From: Terriglobia bacterium
GTDB taxonomy: Bacteria; Acidobacteriota; Terriglobia; Bryobacterales; Bryobacteraceae
Assembly (NCBI GenBank): GCA_010084195.1
Contig: RGPS01000008.1
Span: forward strand, 1-63,931
Direction of reading: 5' to 3'
Length of the DNA stretch: 63,931 nucleotides
Under the pieces are notes generated by a model. The model did no database searches. It was not told the DNA's origin and saw only the letters and a list, made by a program, of their open reading frames with translations. Below are positions 44,447 to 54,169 of this stretch, one piece after another. The position numbers and the translations under genes were made by a program. How positions within the stretch are numbered: the stretch's first letter is position 1; each line of letters starts with the position of its first letter.

Positions 44447-46078
44447 ATGACTTGGCGCGCCTGCATAGCCCTGGCCTTCCTCGGATCGGCCTGCGCCGCC
44501 TCCTATCCCGAGCCGGTCGAGGGCGACTATATCGTGAACGATTTCCGGTTTGTCACCGGAGAAACCCTGCCCGCGCTCCGTCTCCACTACACGACCATCG
44601 GCTCCGCCTCGAATCCCGCCGTCCTCATCATGCACGGGACCACGGGCCGTGGCCGCGAGTTCCTCTCCGAGCGTTTCGCCGACCAGCTTTTCGGACCCGG
44701 ACAGTTGCTCGACGCCACCCGCCATTTCATCATCCTCACCGACGCCATCGGCCACGGCGATTCCAGCAAACCTAGCGACGGGCTCCGCCTCAAGTTCCCG
44801 CGATACACCTACGAGGACATGGTTCGCGCACAGTACCGCGTCGTAACCGAAAAACTGGGCGTGAAACGATTGCGGCTGGTGATGGGCACCTCGATGGGTG
44901 GTATGCATACCTGGATGTGGGGCTACCTCTATCCCGGCTTCATGGATGCTTTGATGCCGCTCGCTTCGGCCCCCGTGGAAATCGCCGGTCGTAATCGGAT
45001 GATCCGCAAGATGGTGATCGATTCGATTCGCAGCGATCCGGAATACAACGGCGGCCAATATACCGGCCCCATCAAGGGCATGCTCGGCGCGCAATTCGCG
45101 CTCTTCATGATGACGTCCAGCCCGCTCCAGCTTTATAAAGATGCACCCACCAGCGCTCAAGCCGACGAGGCGTTCGAGCGCCGCTTCTATGGCGAGACCG
45201 TCCGGCGCTACGATCCGAACGACATGCTCTACGCCTACGATTGCTCGCGCGCATACAACCCCGCCCCGCACCTCGAAAAAATCGTCGCGCCGCTGTACGC
45301 TGTCAATTCGGCCGACGACCTGGTGAATCCGCCGGAGTTGGGAATTCTCGAACGCGAGATCAAGCGCGTCAAGCGCGGCCGCTACATTCTCATTCCGGTC
45401 AGCGACCGCACACGCGGCCATGGCACACATTCCATCGCCGCCATCTGGGGTGAGCATCTGGCGCAATTATTGAACGAGTCCACCGCTCACGCCCTCGCAC
45501 TCCGCGATCCCGATCACCCGCTGTGGCTGCGTCCTGCCCCGGAGCGGTATCGAGCGAAATTCGATACAACCAAAGGACATTTTGTTCTGGAGGTTACACG
45601 TTCACTCGCGCCGCTCGGCGCCGACCGCTTCTATCATCAGGTCGAAACCGGGTTCTTCGACGACTCCCGCTTTTACCGTGTCATCGCCGGCCGGTTCGCG
45701 CAGTTCGGCATTCCCGGCAATCCGGCTATCGCGTCAATTTGGCGCGACCGCCGTATTCCCGACGATCCGGTCCGCGCCAGTAATGTCCGCAGTACGTTTG
45801 CCTACGCCATGCCCGGCGTCGATGGACGCACGACGCAGATCTACATCAACACCGGCGATCAATCCGCCCAGGATGCTACTGGATTTGCGCCCTTCGGCAA
45901 GGTGGTGGACGGCATGGAAGTTGTCGACAGCCTCTACGCCGGATACGCCGAAAACTCCGGCAGCGGTATGCGCAACGGCCGTCAGGCGAAGCTGTTTGAA
46001 GAAGGGGCCGCTTACCTCGACCGCAATTTTCCTCTGCTGGACAAACTGATTCGCGCCCGGATCGAGGTCTCGAAATGA
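44447..46078 (+). CDS. Secreted alpha/beta hydrolase fused to a cyclophilin domain
   Basis: The 543-residue protein starts with a signal peptide (RACIALAFLGSACAASY). Residues of about 25-345 are a MetX/homoserine-acetyltransferase-like hydrolase with LIMHGTTGRGREFL, the nucleophile elbow MGTSMGG (Ser149), Asp in NSADDLVNP and His in RGHGTHS. Residues of about 365-530 are a cyclophilin-type prolyl isomerase: TTKGHFVLEVTRSLAPLGAD, FYRVIAGRFAQFG, QIYINTGDQS and FGKVVDGMEVVDSL. No stop or shift separates them. An ester- or amide-acting enzyme with a built-in proline isomerase would suit proline-rich substrates, which is inference. Confidence 0.8.
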   Translation: MTWRACIALAFLGSACAASYPEPVEGDYIVNDFRFVTGETLPALRLHYTTIGSASNPAVLIMHGTTGRGREFLSERFADQLFGPGQLLDATRHFIILTDAIGHGDSSKPSDGLRLKFPRYTYEDMVRAQYRVVTEKLGVKRLRLVMGTSMGGMHTWMWGYLYPGFMDALMPLASAPVEIAGRNRMIRKMVIDSIRSDPEYNGGQYTGPIKGMLGAQFALFMMTSSPLQLYKDAPTSAQADEAFERRFYGETVRRYDPNDMLYAYDCSRAYNPAPHLEKIVAPLYAVNSADDLVNPPELGILEREIKRVKRGRYILIPVSDRTRGHGTHSIAAIWGEHLAQLLNESTAHALALRDPDHPLWLRPAPERYRAKFDTTKGHFVLEVTRSLAPLGADRFYHQVETGFFDDSRFYRVIAGRFAQFGIPGNPAIASIWRDRRIPDDPVRASNVRSTFAYAMPGVDGRTTQIYINTGDQSAQDATGFAPFGKVVDGMEVVDSLYAGYAENSGSGMRNGRQAKLFEEGAAYLDRNFPLLDKLIRARIEVSK

Positions 46079-46370
46079 GAAGCGTCCGTCGCGTTGCTGC
46101 AACCGCACTCCTTCTCATCTCAGTGGCCGCGGCCCGAGCCATCTCAACAGTTTCGCGATTCGTTGCGGCGCATCTTCGCGACGGGCAACTCGGGACGTGG
46201 ATCGGCCGCGCCCGCCCGATGGTTCGAAGATGGGAAAGCGGCTGCTCGAACTCGGTAATACGTTCGATTTTATGGAGTATCCGAATCGCAACCACGACCT
46301 CGCGGCCGGACCCGGTACTCTACTGCACGTTTACTCCTTGATTTCAAGGTACTTAATGGAGAAGTTATGA
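46075..46370 (+). pseudogene. Remains of a secreted S9 peptidase: signal peptide plus C-terminal tail
   Basis: An ATG overlapping the previous stop (ATGA) opens MRSVRRVAATALLLISVAAA, a signal peptide. From 46230, in a different frame, [20 protein letters not shown] and [17 protein letters not shown] match the extreme C-terminus of DPP IV-like S9 peptidases. The whole catalytic centre between is missing. The stop overlaps the start of the intact S9 gene that follows (ATGA), so this was once an S9 tandem. Confidence 0.7.
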
Positions 46371-48685
46371 AGATCCTGTTTCTGCTCATCCCGTGGATTT
46401 TGTACGCTCAGGTGACGTCCGCCGACTACGAGCGGGCTCGAGGCCTGAAGGACCGATTCCAGGGGTTGGCGGTTAACGTCCCGGGTCCCATCACGTGGAT
46501 CGGTGATACAGGTCGGTTCTGGTACAGGAAGTCGGCGCCCAAAGGGAGTGAATTTGTGCTCGTAGACGCTCCAAAGGGCGTAAAAACGACCCCTTTTGCA
46601 CACCCAAAGCTGGCAGAATCGCTCTCAGCCGCGTCGGGGCGGCAATATACCGCGCTGACCCTGCCATTTTCCGAATTCAGGTTTGTTGATCGGGAACAGG
46701 CCATCGAGTTTGCCGCCGACGGCTCGACATGGCGGTGCGATCTGACTCGCTACGCGTGCAGCAAAACAGGAACGTCGCCGCAAGCTTCGACGCCGGCGCG
46801 GAGCACGGCGCCGGCCGAATTCGAGAACGACGTTTTTGATGGCATTTCAAATCTGTCGCCGCAGACCGGACCCGAATTGCGAGCACCGCAGGAGAGTATG
46901 GAATCGCGCGTGTCGCCGGACGGAAAATGGGAGGCGCTCATCCGAAATTACAATGTCTTCCTGCGGCCGAAGGGAAAGGCCGATGGTGTCGCTCTCAGCT
47001 TCGATGGCTCCGAGGGGAACTACTACACTCTGCAATCGGTCGCATGGTCGCCGGATTCAACGCGCATCGTCGCCTGCCGCACGCGGCCCGGATACCGGCG
47101 CGAGGTGCATTACGTGGAATCGTCCCCGGCCGATCAGCTTCAGCCGAAGCATTCGACGCGCGTTTATGCCAAGCCGGGTGATGCGCTGGACATCGCGCAG
47201 CCCGTGCTTTTTCATATCGAGACAAAGAAGTCCATCGACATTCCCATGACGCTCTTCCCGAACGCTTACAGCCTGTCGCGGCCGGTGTGGTGGAAAGACG
47301 GCAGGGCTTTCACGTTCGAATACAACCAGCGCGGGCACCAGTTGTACCGGCTGATCGAAGTGGACGGAATGAGTGGAGTTCCGCGGGTACTGATCTCCGA
47401 GGAGAGCTCAACGTTCGTCGACTATCGTCCGCTGGTTCCCAATCCGCGCGATACGGGCAAGAAGGTACGGTACGACGTCGCCGATGGAAAAGAGATCGTC
47501 TGGGGCTCGGAACGAGACGGATGGGAGCATCTTTACCTTTACGACGGCAAAACCGGAAAAGTGAAGAACCAGATTACGAAAGGAAACTGGGTTGTTCGGG
47601 CGATCGATAAAGTGGACGAGGGAAATCGGCAGATCTGGTTCCAGGCGAGCGGCATGTACGCAGGGAAAGATCCGTATTTCGTGCATCAGTACCGCATCAA
47701 TTTCGACGGCACGGGGCTGGCCGCATACACGGAAGCGGATGGCGATCACACGGTGAAGTTTTCTCCCGACGGGAAGTACTACGTCGATACGTGGTCGCGG
47801 GTCGATCAGGCGCCGGTGTCTCAGCTTCGGAGTACGGAGGACAAAAAGCTGGTGATGGAGCTCGAGCGGGGCGACAGTTCGGCGCTCGCGGCGGCAGGCT
47901 GGCGCGCTCCCGAGCCGTTCTCTGCGCCGGGGCGCGACGGCAAGACTGAGATATGGGGCGTCATACACCGGCCGGCTAATTTCGATCCAGCGCGAAAGTA
48001 CCCGGTGGTGGAGGCAATTTACGCCGGACCGCAGGGGTCGTTTGTTCCCAAAGCGTTCAGCGAGACGGTACAACCCCTGACTGAGCTCGGATTCGTGGTG
48101 GCGCAGATCGACGGGATGGGCACGAACAACCGCTCGAAGGCATTTCACGAAGTGGCGTTTAAGAACCTGGCGGACGCCGGCTTCGCCGATCGGATTCTAT
48201 GGCACAGAGCGATGGCGGCGAAGTACGCATGGTACGACACGAGCCGTATGGGGATCTTCGGAAACTCGGCGGGCGGGCAAAACTCCATGGGCGCGTTGCT
48301 GTTCCATCCGGAGTTTTACAAAGTCGCCGTATCGAGCAGCGGCTGCCACGACAATCGCATGGACAAGATCTGGTGGAACGAGCTTTGGATGAGCTGGCCG
48401 CTCGGGCCGCACTATGCGGCTTCGTCCAATATGGAGAATGCCGCTAAGCTTCAAGGCAAGCTGCTGCTCGTGGTCGGTGAGATGGATACGAACGTCGACC
48501 CGTCATCTACGTTCCAGGTAGTCAACGCGCTGATCAAAGCGAATAAAAAGTTCGACCTGCTGGCGATTCCCGGCGGCGGTCATGGACTCGGCGGGGACTA
48601 CGGACAGCGGCTGTTGCAGGATTTCTTCGTACACCACCTGCTTGGAGTGGAGCCGCCCGACTGGAACACGGTCGCAATACGCTAG
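46367..48685 (+). CDS. Secreted S9 family (DPP IV-like) prolyl peptidase
   Basis: The 772-residue protein starts with a signal peptide ([15 protein letters not shown]). The N-terminal two thirds form a beta-propeller ([40 protein letters not shown]); the last 250 residues are an alpha/beta hydrolase with [16 protein letters not shown] (Ser nucleophile), Asp in [12 protein letters not shown] and His in [12 protein letters not shown]. The family releases X-Pro dipeptides or other proline-linked peptides. GGAG precedes the ATG. It fits functionally with the Xaa-Pro aminopeptidase 2.3 kb away. Confidence 0.9.
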   Translation: MKILFLLIPWILYAQVTSADYERARGLKDRFQGLAVNVPGPITWIGDTGRFWYRKSAPKGSEFVLVDAPKGVKTTPFAHPKLAESLSAASGRQYTALTLPFSEFRFVDREQAIEFAADGSTWRCDLTRYACSKTGTSPQASTPARSTAPAEFENDVFDGISNLSPQTGPELRAPQESMESRVSPDGKWEALIRNYNVFLRPKGKADGVALSFDGSEGNYYTLQSVAWSPDSTRIVACRTRPGYRREVHYVESSPADQLQPKHSTRVYAKPGDALDIAQPVLFHIETKKSIDIPMTLFPNAYSLSRPVWWKDGRAFTFEYNQRGHQLYRLIEVDGMSGVPRVLISEESSTFVDYRPLVPNPRDTGKKVRYDVADGKEIVWGSERDGWEHLYLYDGKTGKVKNQITKGNWVVRAIDKVDEGNRQIWFQASGMYAGKDPYFVHQYRINFDGTGLAAYTEADGDHTVKFSPDGKYYVDTWSRVDQAPVSQLRSTEDKKLVMELERGDSSALAAAGWRAPEPFSAPGRDGKTEIWGVIHRPANFDPARKYPVVEAIYAGPQGSFVPKAFSETVQPLTELGFVVAQIDGMGTNNRSKAFHEVAFKNLADAGFADRILWHRAMAAKYAWYDTSRMGIFGNSAGGQNSMGALLFHPEFYKVAVSSSGCHDNRMDKIWWNELWMSWPLGPHYAASSNMENAAKLQGKLLLVVGEMDTNVDPSSTFQVVNALIKANKKFDLLAIPGGGHGLGGDYGQRLLQDFFVHHLLGVEPPDWNTVAIR

Positions 48686-48691
48686 CGCCCG

Positions 48692-49579
48692 TCAAGCAAA
48701 TGCAGGCGAGACTCTTTCCCAAACGCGCGTGGCGGCGGCCACCGGATCGTAATTCGGGAGATCGAAAACGTCGACGCTCACTTCGACTACCACGGGGCCG
48801 CGGTAGCCCAACCCGGCGAGCATGGCGACATAGGCCTTGTAGTCGGTCTTGCCGTCGCCCGGAAGCAGGAATTTGGAGCCGGGAGCGGGACCCGTGCAGT
48901 CCTTGATGTGGGCGAAGACCGCGTGCGGGACGATCTGCTCCATCGTCTGCTTCATATCAAGCGCGTTCACTTCGTAGTGGCTGTAGTCGTAGACGAGCTT
49001 GATCGACGGGCTCTTCACCTGCTCGATCAACCAGCGCGCGCGCTCTGGGCGATTCATGGCCAGCTTCGAATGAGGCTTGATTGCAATGACGATCTTGAGC
49101 TGTTCCGCGAGTTTGGCCCAGCCGGCGAGTTCCTCGGCCATTGCACCTTTCATCTGGTCCCAGGAGTCGGGCCGGCCACCGACGGTGGTTTCCATCAGTG
49201 CCGCAGGTCCCGGCGAGCATTCGTGACAAATCTCGGCCGCGGCGCGCAAGCGCTCCTGGTTCACCTTCAGTCCATCCGGCCGGCCGAGCGGCATGTTCTC
49301 CATAACGGCCGGCAGCGCGAGCCCGGTATCGAGGAGCCGCTTCCTGATCTCGACCCGATCGGCCTTCGTAAGAAGCCTGGGCTCGGTATTCCAACCCGCA
49401 CGCAGGCTGAGCTCGGTCGATTTGTATCCGATGCGTGCGACGTGATTGATCCCATCGCGCCACGGCAGGGACCTCATGCCGTAGAGGCTGAACCCGAATT
49501 GTAGTTTCAGCGGCGCGGCCGGTAGCAACGCCGCTCCGGCAAGTGCAAGCGCCGAGCGTCTGGTGATCGTCATGGACAT
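48692..49579 (-). CDS. Tat-exported TIM-barrel sugar isomerase/epimerase-like protein
   Basis: AAGGAG precedes the ATG at 49579. The start MSMTITRRSALALAGAALLP has a twin-arginine signal. The body is a xylose-isomerase-like TIM barrel: FGFSLYGMRSLPWRDGINHV, KLVYDYSHYEVN, FAHIKDCTG and GYRGPVVVEVSVDVF, with the Glu, Asp and His of the metal site of family AP2. Acidobacteria and planctomycetes encode many such exported proteins with unknown sugar substrates. It lies 14 bases ahead of the terminal codon of the cyclophilin gene's downstream edge, and both may be one transcript. Confidence 0.8.
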   Translation of the reverse strand: MSMTITRRSALALAGAALLPAAPLKLQFGFSLYGMRSLPWRDGINHVARIGYKSTELSLRAGWNTEPRLLTKADRVEIRKRLLDTGLALPAVMENMPLGRPDGLKVNQERLRAAAEICHECSPGPAALMETTVGGRPDSWDQMKGAMAEELAGWAKLAEQLKIVIAIKPHSKLAMNRPERARWLIEQVKSPSIKLVYDYSHYEVNALDMKQTMEQIVPHAVFAHIKDCTGPAPGSKFLLPGDGKTDYKAYVAMLAGLGYRGPVVVEVSVDVFDLPNYDPVAAATRVWERVSPAFA

Positions 49580-49593
49580 ATGAAATTTGCTCC

Positions 49594-50217
49594 TTATTTT
49601 CGACGGACGGAGAGGATTTTAATGGGCGGTGTGAGCTTCTGATTACCTACGGCGACCGCCTCCTTCGTGTCATTAGGGCCGGAGGGCGAGCGATGAATCT
49701 GGCGCGCGATGTCCATCCCGGACGTCACGCGGCCAAACACGGCGAAGCCCTGGCCATCCGGATTTCGGAGCGCGCCGAAATCCATGTTCGGCTGGTCCCC
49801 GATGACGATGGAGAAGCCGCTCGTGGCCGAGTCCGGCGTGGTGCGCGGCATGGAGAGCGCGCCATCCACATGCTTGAGCCCAGTGTCTTTGGTGCGCTCG
49901 AGCTTGAAGGGCGCGAACTCCTTCTTTTCCATATCCGGATTGACGCCCGCTTGCACGACTTCAATTTTCACCTTCGTGCCCGGCTGATTGTCCGGCGAAT
50001 TGCGAACGGTGCGAAAGAAACGGCCGCCGCTGTAGTGTCCGGCGTCGACATACTTCAAGAAATTGGCGACGGTCACCGGAGCTTTCTGATCGTCCAGCAG
50101 GGCTTCGATGACGCCGAATTCGGTCTCGATTGCGATCGGGACAGCCGCAAGAGCGGGCAGGACCAGCAGCGAGAAAACGATGGATGCGCGCAGCCAGCGC
50201 GAAGTGAATTGCCGCAT
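49594..50217 (-). CDS. Secreted cyclophilin-type peptidyl-prolyl isomerase
   Basis: The ATG at 50217 gives MRQFTSRWLRASIVFSLLVL, a signal peptide ending near ALAAVP. The domain shows ETEFGVIEALLDDQKAPVTV, FLKYVDAGHYSGGRFFRTVR, SGFSIVIGDQPNMDFG and GFAVFGRVTSGMDIARQIH. It catalyses cis-trans isomerisation of proline bonds in the periplasm or outside. It is the second cyclophilin domain within 4 kb, next to proline-specific peptidases. Confidence 0.9.
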   Translation of the reverse strand: MRQFTSRWLRASIVFSLLVLPALAAVPIAIETEFGVIEALLDDQKAPVTVANFLKYVDAGHYSGGRFFRTVRNSPDNQPGTKVKIEVVQAGVNPDMEKKEFAPFKLERTKDTGLKHVDGALSMPRTTPDSATSGFSIVIGDQPNMDFGALRNPDGQGFAVFGRVTSGMDIARQIHRSPSGPNDTKEAVAVGNQKLTPPIKILSVRRK

Positions 50218-50218
50218 G

Positions 50219-50485
50219 TTATTCCACACTCCCATTGAAGCCCGCTGTCAGCATGTCTATTTTGAACGCCGCGCCGAGCATTTCACCCGACCGTTTGGTC
50301 TTGGGAAGCCATTCTTCCGCCGGGCCGGGAATGCTGGCACCCAGCTCGTAAACCGAGGGTGAGGGTTGACGCAGCATGTTCACTTCATGGTGAGCAATTT
50401 TGACGGGAAAACGAGCCGTCCATGAAGTGACAGAGGCGGCACCAGCGTCGGAAATCGAGGCAAGAAACCTGCGACGGTCCAGCAT
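50219..50485 (-). pseudogene. Short Tat-signal protein, probably a truncated gene
   Basis: From the ATG at 50485 the frame reads MLDRRRFLASISDAGAASVT, a twin-arginine type signal (RRRFLA), then about 60 residues (IAHHEVNMLRQPSPSVYELG, GPAEEWLPKTKRSGEMLG) that match nothing I know. At 88 residues it looks too short for the exported enzymes that carry such signals and is probably the 5' remnant of one. Confidence 0.4.
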
Positions 50486-50596
50486 GGTGAGATTATAGAT
50501 CATCTCGATTTGGTATGCCGCACGAGTGAGGCATGCGGCGGGTTTTGGCTTCGATGCATGATCGTCATGATTTCGAGCAGGATTCACCACGAAGCT

Positions 50597-50735
50597 CACC
50601 GGCGGCTATGCGAAGGACGCCGAGCGAATTGGGCTGGACGGGCTAATGGTATTGCCGACCATGGTCTGCAAGGCGGACCGGCGTGAATTGATCACCCATG
50701 TCGCGGAAACAGGGATTCTGATATGGGCTGCTAGC
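50597..50735 (+). pseudogene. Fragment of a second DHDPS-family gene
   Basis: The frame encodes YAKDAERIGLDGLMVLPTMV and CKADRRELITH, corresponding to the middle of the intact DHDPS-family enzyme at 40853-41764 (FARDAEKIGLDGLMVLPAMV), but with many base differences, so it is an old paralogue rather than a recent copy. Both ends are missing. Confidence 0.75.
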
Positions 50736-50750
50736 CTAATGTGAGGCGAT

Positions 50751-53700
50751 TTGGTGAGAAGCGCAAGAATTCGGCACTGTCTTTTGGTCACGGCCGTGGC
50801 GATGGCCGTAGCGCCAGTGGCGCCCACGCAGGCACCGCCGGGCGCTGAATCCCGGTCGTCGTCGGCCCCTCTGCAGCCGACCGCTGTTAGCCAGCGCGGC
50901 GGAGCCATCCGTCTGAACAATGTGGGCGTCGCCTACATGGGGCAGCAACGCTTCGCCGACGCCGGTCGTATGTTCGCTCGCGCCCTCGCCGTGAACCCGT
51001 CTTCGGACGTTGCGCGGCTCAATCGCGCCATCGCTCTTTACTTTTCGCAAAATTACGACGAAGCCCGCGCCTTGTTGCTGGCGCTTGCGAAGAGCCATCC
51101 CAAAGATGCGCGCGCCTGGTATTATCTTGGACTCCTCTACAAGAGCCAGGCGCGGTCCCAGGAAGCCCTGGCATCATTCCGCCGTGCTGCGGAGATCGCC
51201 CCCGGCGATGCTGACGCGCGCTATTTTGTGGGCGACTCCGCCGCGCACCTGCAGCAATACCAGCAGGCCATCGAGGCTTTCGAGCAGGCGCTGCGCCTGA
51301 ACTCGAATCATGCCTCCGCGGAATTCGGCATCGCCGGTTCCTACCGCCGCCTCGGAGATATGGAACAGGCGAGGCAGCACATGCTGCGCTTCCAGCAGAT
51401 CACGCAAAATAAGCTGGGCTCCCCCATGAGTCTGGCTTACGGGGACCAGGGCGCACTCTCCCTGGCGCAGGAGGTCCGAGCGCCGCAGACACAGGTGCCC
51501 GCTGCTATCGCCGTCAGATTTGAAGTCGTGCCACTGCCCGTGAACAAGCCCGCGCACGCCCCGGCGCAGCCGGGGGCGCAACTCGGCCCGGCGGCCTGCT
51601 GGTTGGACTACGACGGTGACGGAACCCCGGACCTGTTTCTGTCCGCCGGATCACGCGCTGGCGGTGGAATCGCGCTGTTACGCAATGCGGGCGGCAAATT
51701 CAACGATGTAACCGCGGATGTTGGCCTGGCAGCGGGCGCCACCGACGCCCAGTCGCGGCCCGGCATCGCCTGCGCTGCCGCCGATTACGACAACGACGGC
51801 AGCGTCGATCTTGCAGTGAGCTTTCTGCACCGCGTTTCTTTGTTTCACAACCAGGGTAACGGCAAGTTCATCGAGGTTTCCGGCAAGGCCGGTGTGAAGG
51901 CCGGGTCCAGCGGCGCAACCGCCCTCACCTGGTTGGACTACGACCACGACGGCGATTTGGACCTCTTCGCAGCGGGCGAGAATCGTCTCTGGCGCAATAA
52001 CGGCAACGGTACCTTTGCCGAGGTAAGCGGCGATACCGCTATCGGTGCTGCTCCCAGCTTTACCGCTGCCGGGACTGACTTCAACAACGACCGTGCCGTG
52101 GACATTGTTCTTTCCGGAGCATCATCTCTATGGCTGAATCCGAGGGAGGGGAAGTGGAGCTCGGCGCCAGCCGGCTCGTTACCTGATTTTCCGACCTCAC
52201 AGGTTGCCGTTGCCGACCTCAACAAGGATGGCTGGATGGACCTGGTGTTCACCGGTCCGGCGGACGCGCCGCTGTCGCTGTGGCGCAACGCGAATGGAAG
52301 TTTCGAACGGGCGGCTGGCTTGAATGTGGCATGGAAATCGGGACAGGCCGTCGCCATTCTCGACTACGACAACGATAGCTGGCTCGATGTTATCGCCGCC
52401 GGCCAGAACGCCTCAGGCCAGCCTGAGCTTCGCCTGCTGCGCAACGAGGGCCCGACGGGATTTCGCGACGTCACCGCCCGGGCCGGCCTGGACAAGCTGC
52501 CGTTGCAGTCGCCATTCATGCTCGCTCCTGCGGACTTCGACGGCGATGGCGACACCGATATCGCCGTCACCCAGGTGGATGGCCCCGCGTTTCTGTTGCG
52601 CAACTCCGGCGGCAATCGGAACCACTCTCTGCGCCTGACTCTCAGAGGACTAAATCCTGCTGGTCGGCTTGGGCAAGGAGACGCAAGCCGATGTAGTGCG
52701 CCTGCGGTGGCCCACCGGTGTGGCGCAGGACGAGATTGAGCTCGCCGCCGGCGCCGCCAGGCCAATCGTGGAACTCGACCGCCGCGGCAGCTCCTGCCCG
52801 GTGCTGTTCGCATGGGACGGATCACGCTATCGCTTCATCACCGACGTGCTCGGTGCCGGCGTACTCGGGCACTGGGTCGCCCCCGGGACCCGCAACGTCC
52901 CCGACCCCACGGAATATGTGAAGATCGAAGGCTTTTCTCCGAGCCTGCGGAATGGCCTTCTCAGTTTCCAGCTCATGGAGCCGATGGAGGAGGTGGTCTA
53001 CCTCGATCAGGTGCGCTTGCTGGCCGTAGACCATCCCGCCGACACCGAGGTGTTCCCCAACGAATACTTCGCCAGCAATCCTCCCTTCCCGGAATTCAAG
53101 GTCATCGCCAGCCGTGGCGCCCGTCCCGCGCGTGTCTGGGATGGCAACGGCGCGGACGTCACGGAAACGTTGCGGTCGCGCGACCACCGCTATGTGGACA
53201 AACTGGAGCTGCTGCGTTTCCAGGGCTTCGTCCGCCCGCATACTCTCGAAGTTGATCTCGGCGAGCCTTACACCGGCGGCCCGCTGCGCCTGCTGTGGTA
53301 TGGCCACATCGAATATTTCACCGCCACTTCCATGTATGCGGCTGACCAGGCCGGCCTGCAGCCCCTCGCCCCGTACGTAGAAGCTTTGAACGCCGACGGG
53401 CAATGGGTGCGCGTGCTCGATGACATGGGATTTCCCGCCGGACTGCCGCGGACCATCACCGTTGACCTGACTGGCAAACTGCCGCCGGGCGCGCGCCGGC
53501 TGCGGGTTACGACCAATTTGCAGATCTATTGGGACCAGCTCCTCGTCGACCGCACCCCCGAGGGCGAGCCCGTCCGCGTCAGCGAGGCCGCCCTCACGCG
53601 AGCGCAACTAAGCTTTCACGGATACCCGCGCACCATTGAAGGCGCCACCCCCGGTGACTTGAGCTACGTTTACGAGCAGGTTAGCGACAGCGGCCCGTAT

Positions 53701-54132
53701 GCGCGCCAGTTGGGCGCCTACACCCGACTGGGCGATGTGCGGCAGTTGCTCGACGCCTCCGACAATCGCTTCGCGATCTTCGGATCGGGCGAAGGAGTCA
53801 CGCTGGAGTTCGATTCCGCCAGTCTGCCGCCGCTGCCCTCAGGATGGAAGCGCGACTACTTTTTCTATGCCGATGGCTACGAAAAAGACATGGATTTCTA
53901 CGCGGCCGAGCCCCTCACCGTGGAGCCCTTGCCCTTCCGCGGCATGGGCGTCTATCCTCCCACCCTGCCCTATCCGGACACGGACACGAGCCTCGGCTAT
54001 CGTCTGGATAACAACTCCCGATTCGTCGGCTCACAGGATCCACCGGCCTATCGCTTCCGTTACGGTAAGACTCGCAGGCAGTTCCAGGGCGAAAGCCTGA
54101 AGCCGGAAACTGCCCGTCCGCGTGCCCGGTAA
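50751..54132 (+). pseudogene. TPR + FG-GAP + ASPIC/UnbV protein, broken by an internal deletion
   Basis: The first frame (50751-52739) has a signal peptide, four or so TPR units (residues of about 55-215), then FG-GAP blades with DYDGDGTPDLFLS, DYDNDGSVDLAVS, DYDHDGDLDLFAA and DFDGDGDTDIAVT. At NHSLRLTLRGL the ASPIC/UnbV domain begins, then is lost near 52655-52665. The second frame (52669-54132) resumes at its end (LVGLGKETQADVVRLRWPTG) and carries a domain of about 440 residues (CPVLFAWDGSRYRFITDVLG and later GWKRDYFFYADGYEKDMDFY). About 35-40 codons and the frame are lost. Two separate proteins are a possible alternative, but the second lacks its own clear ribosome binding site. Confidence 0.7.
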
Positions 54133-54169
54133 GGCTGCGCCTCCGGGCGGCGTACAATGCAAGGAGCCG

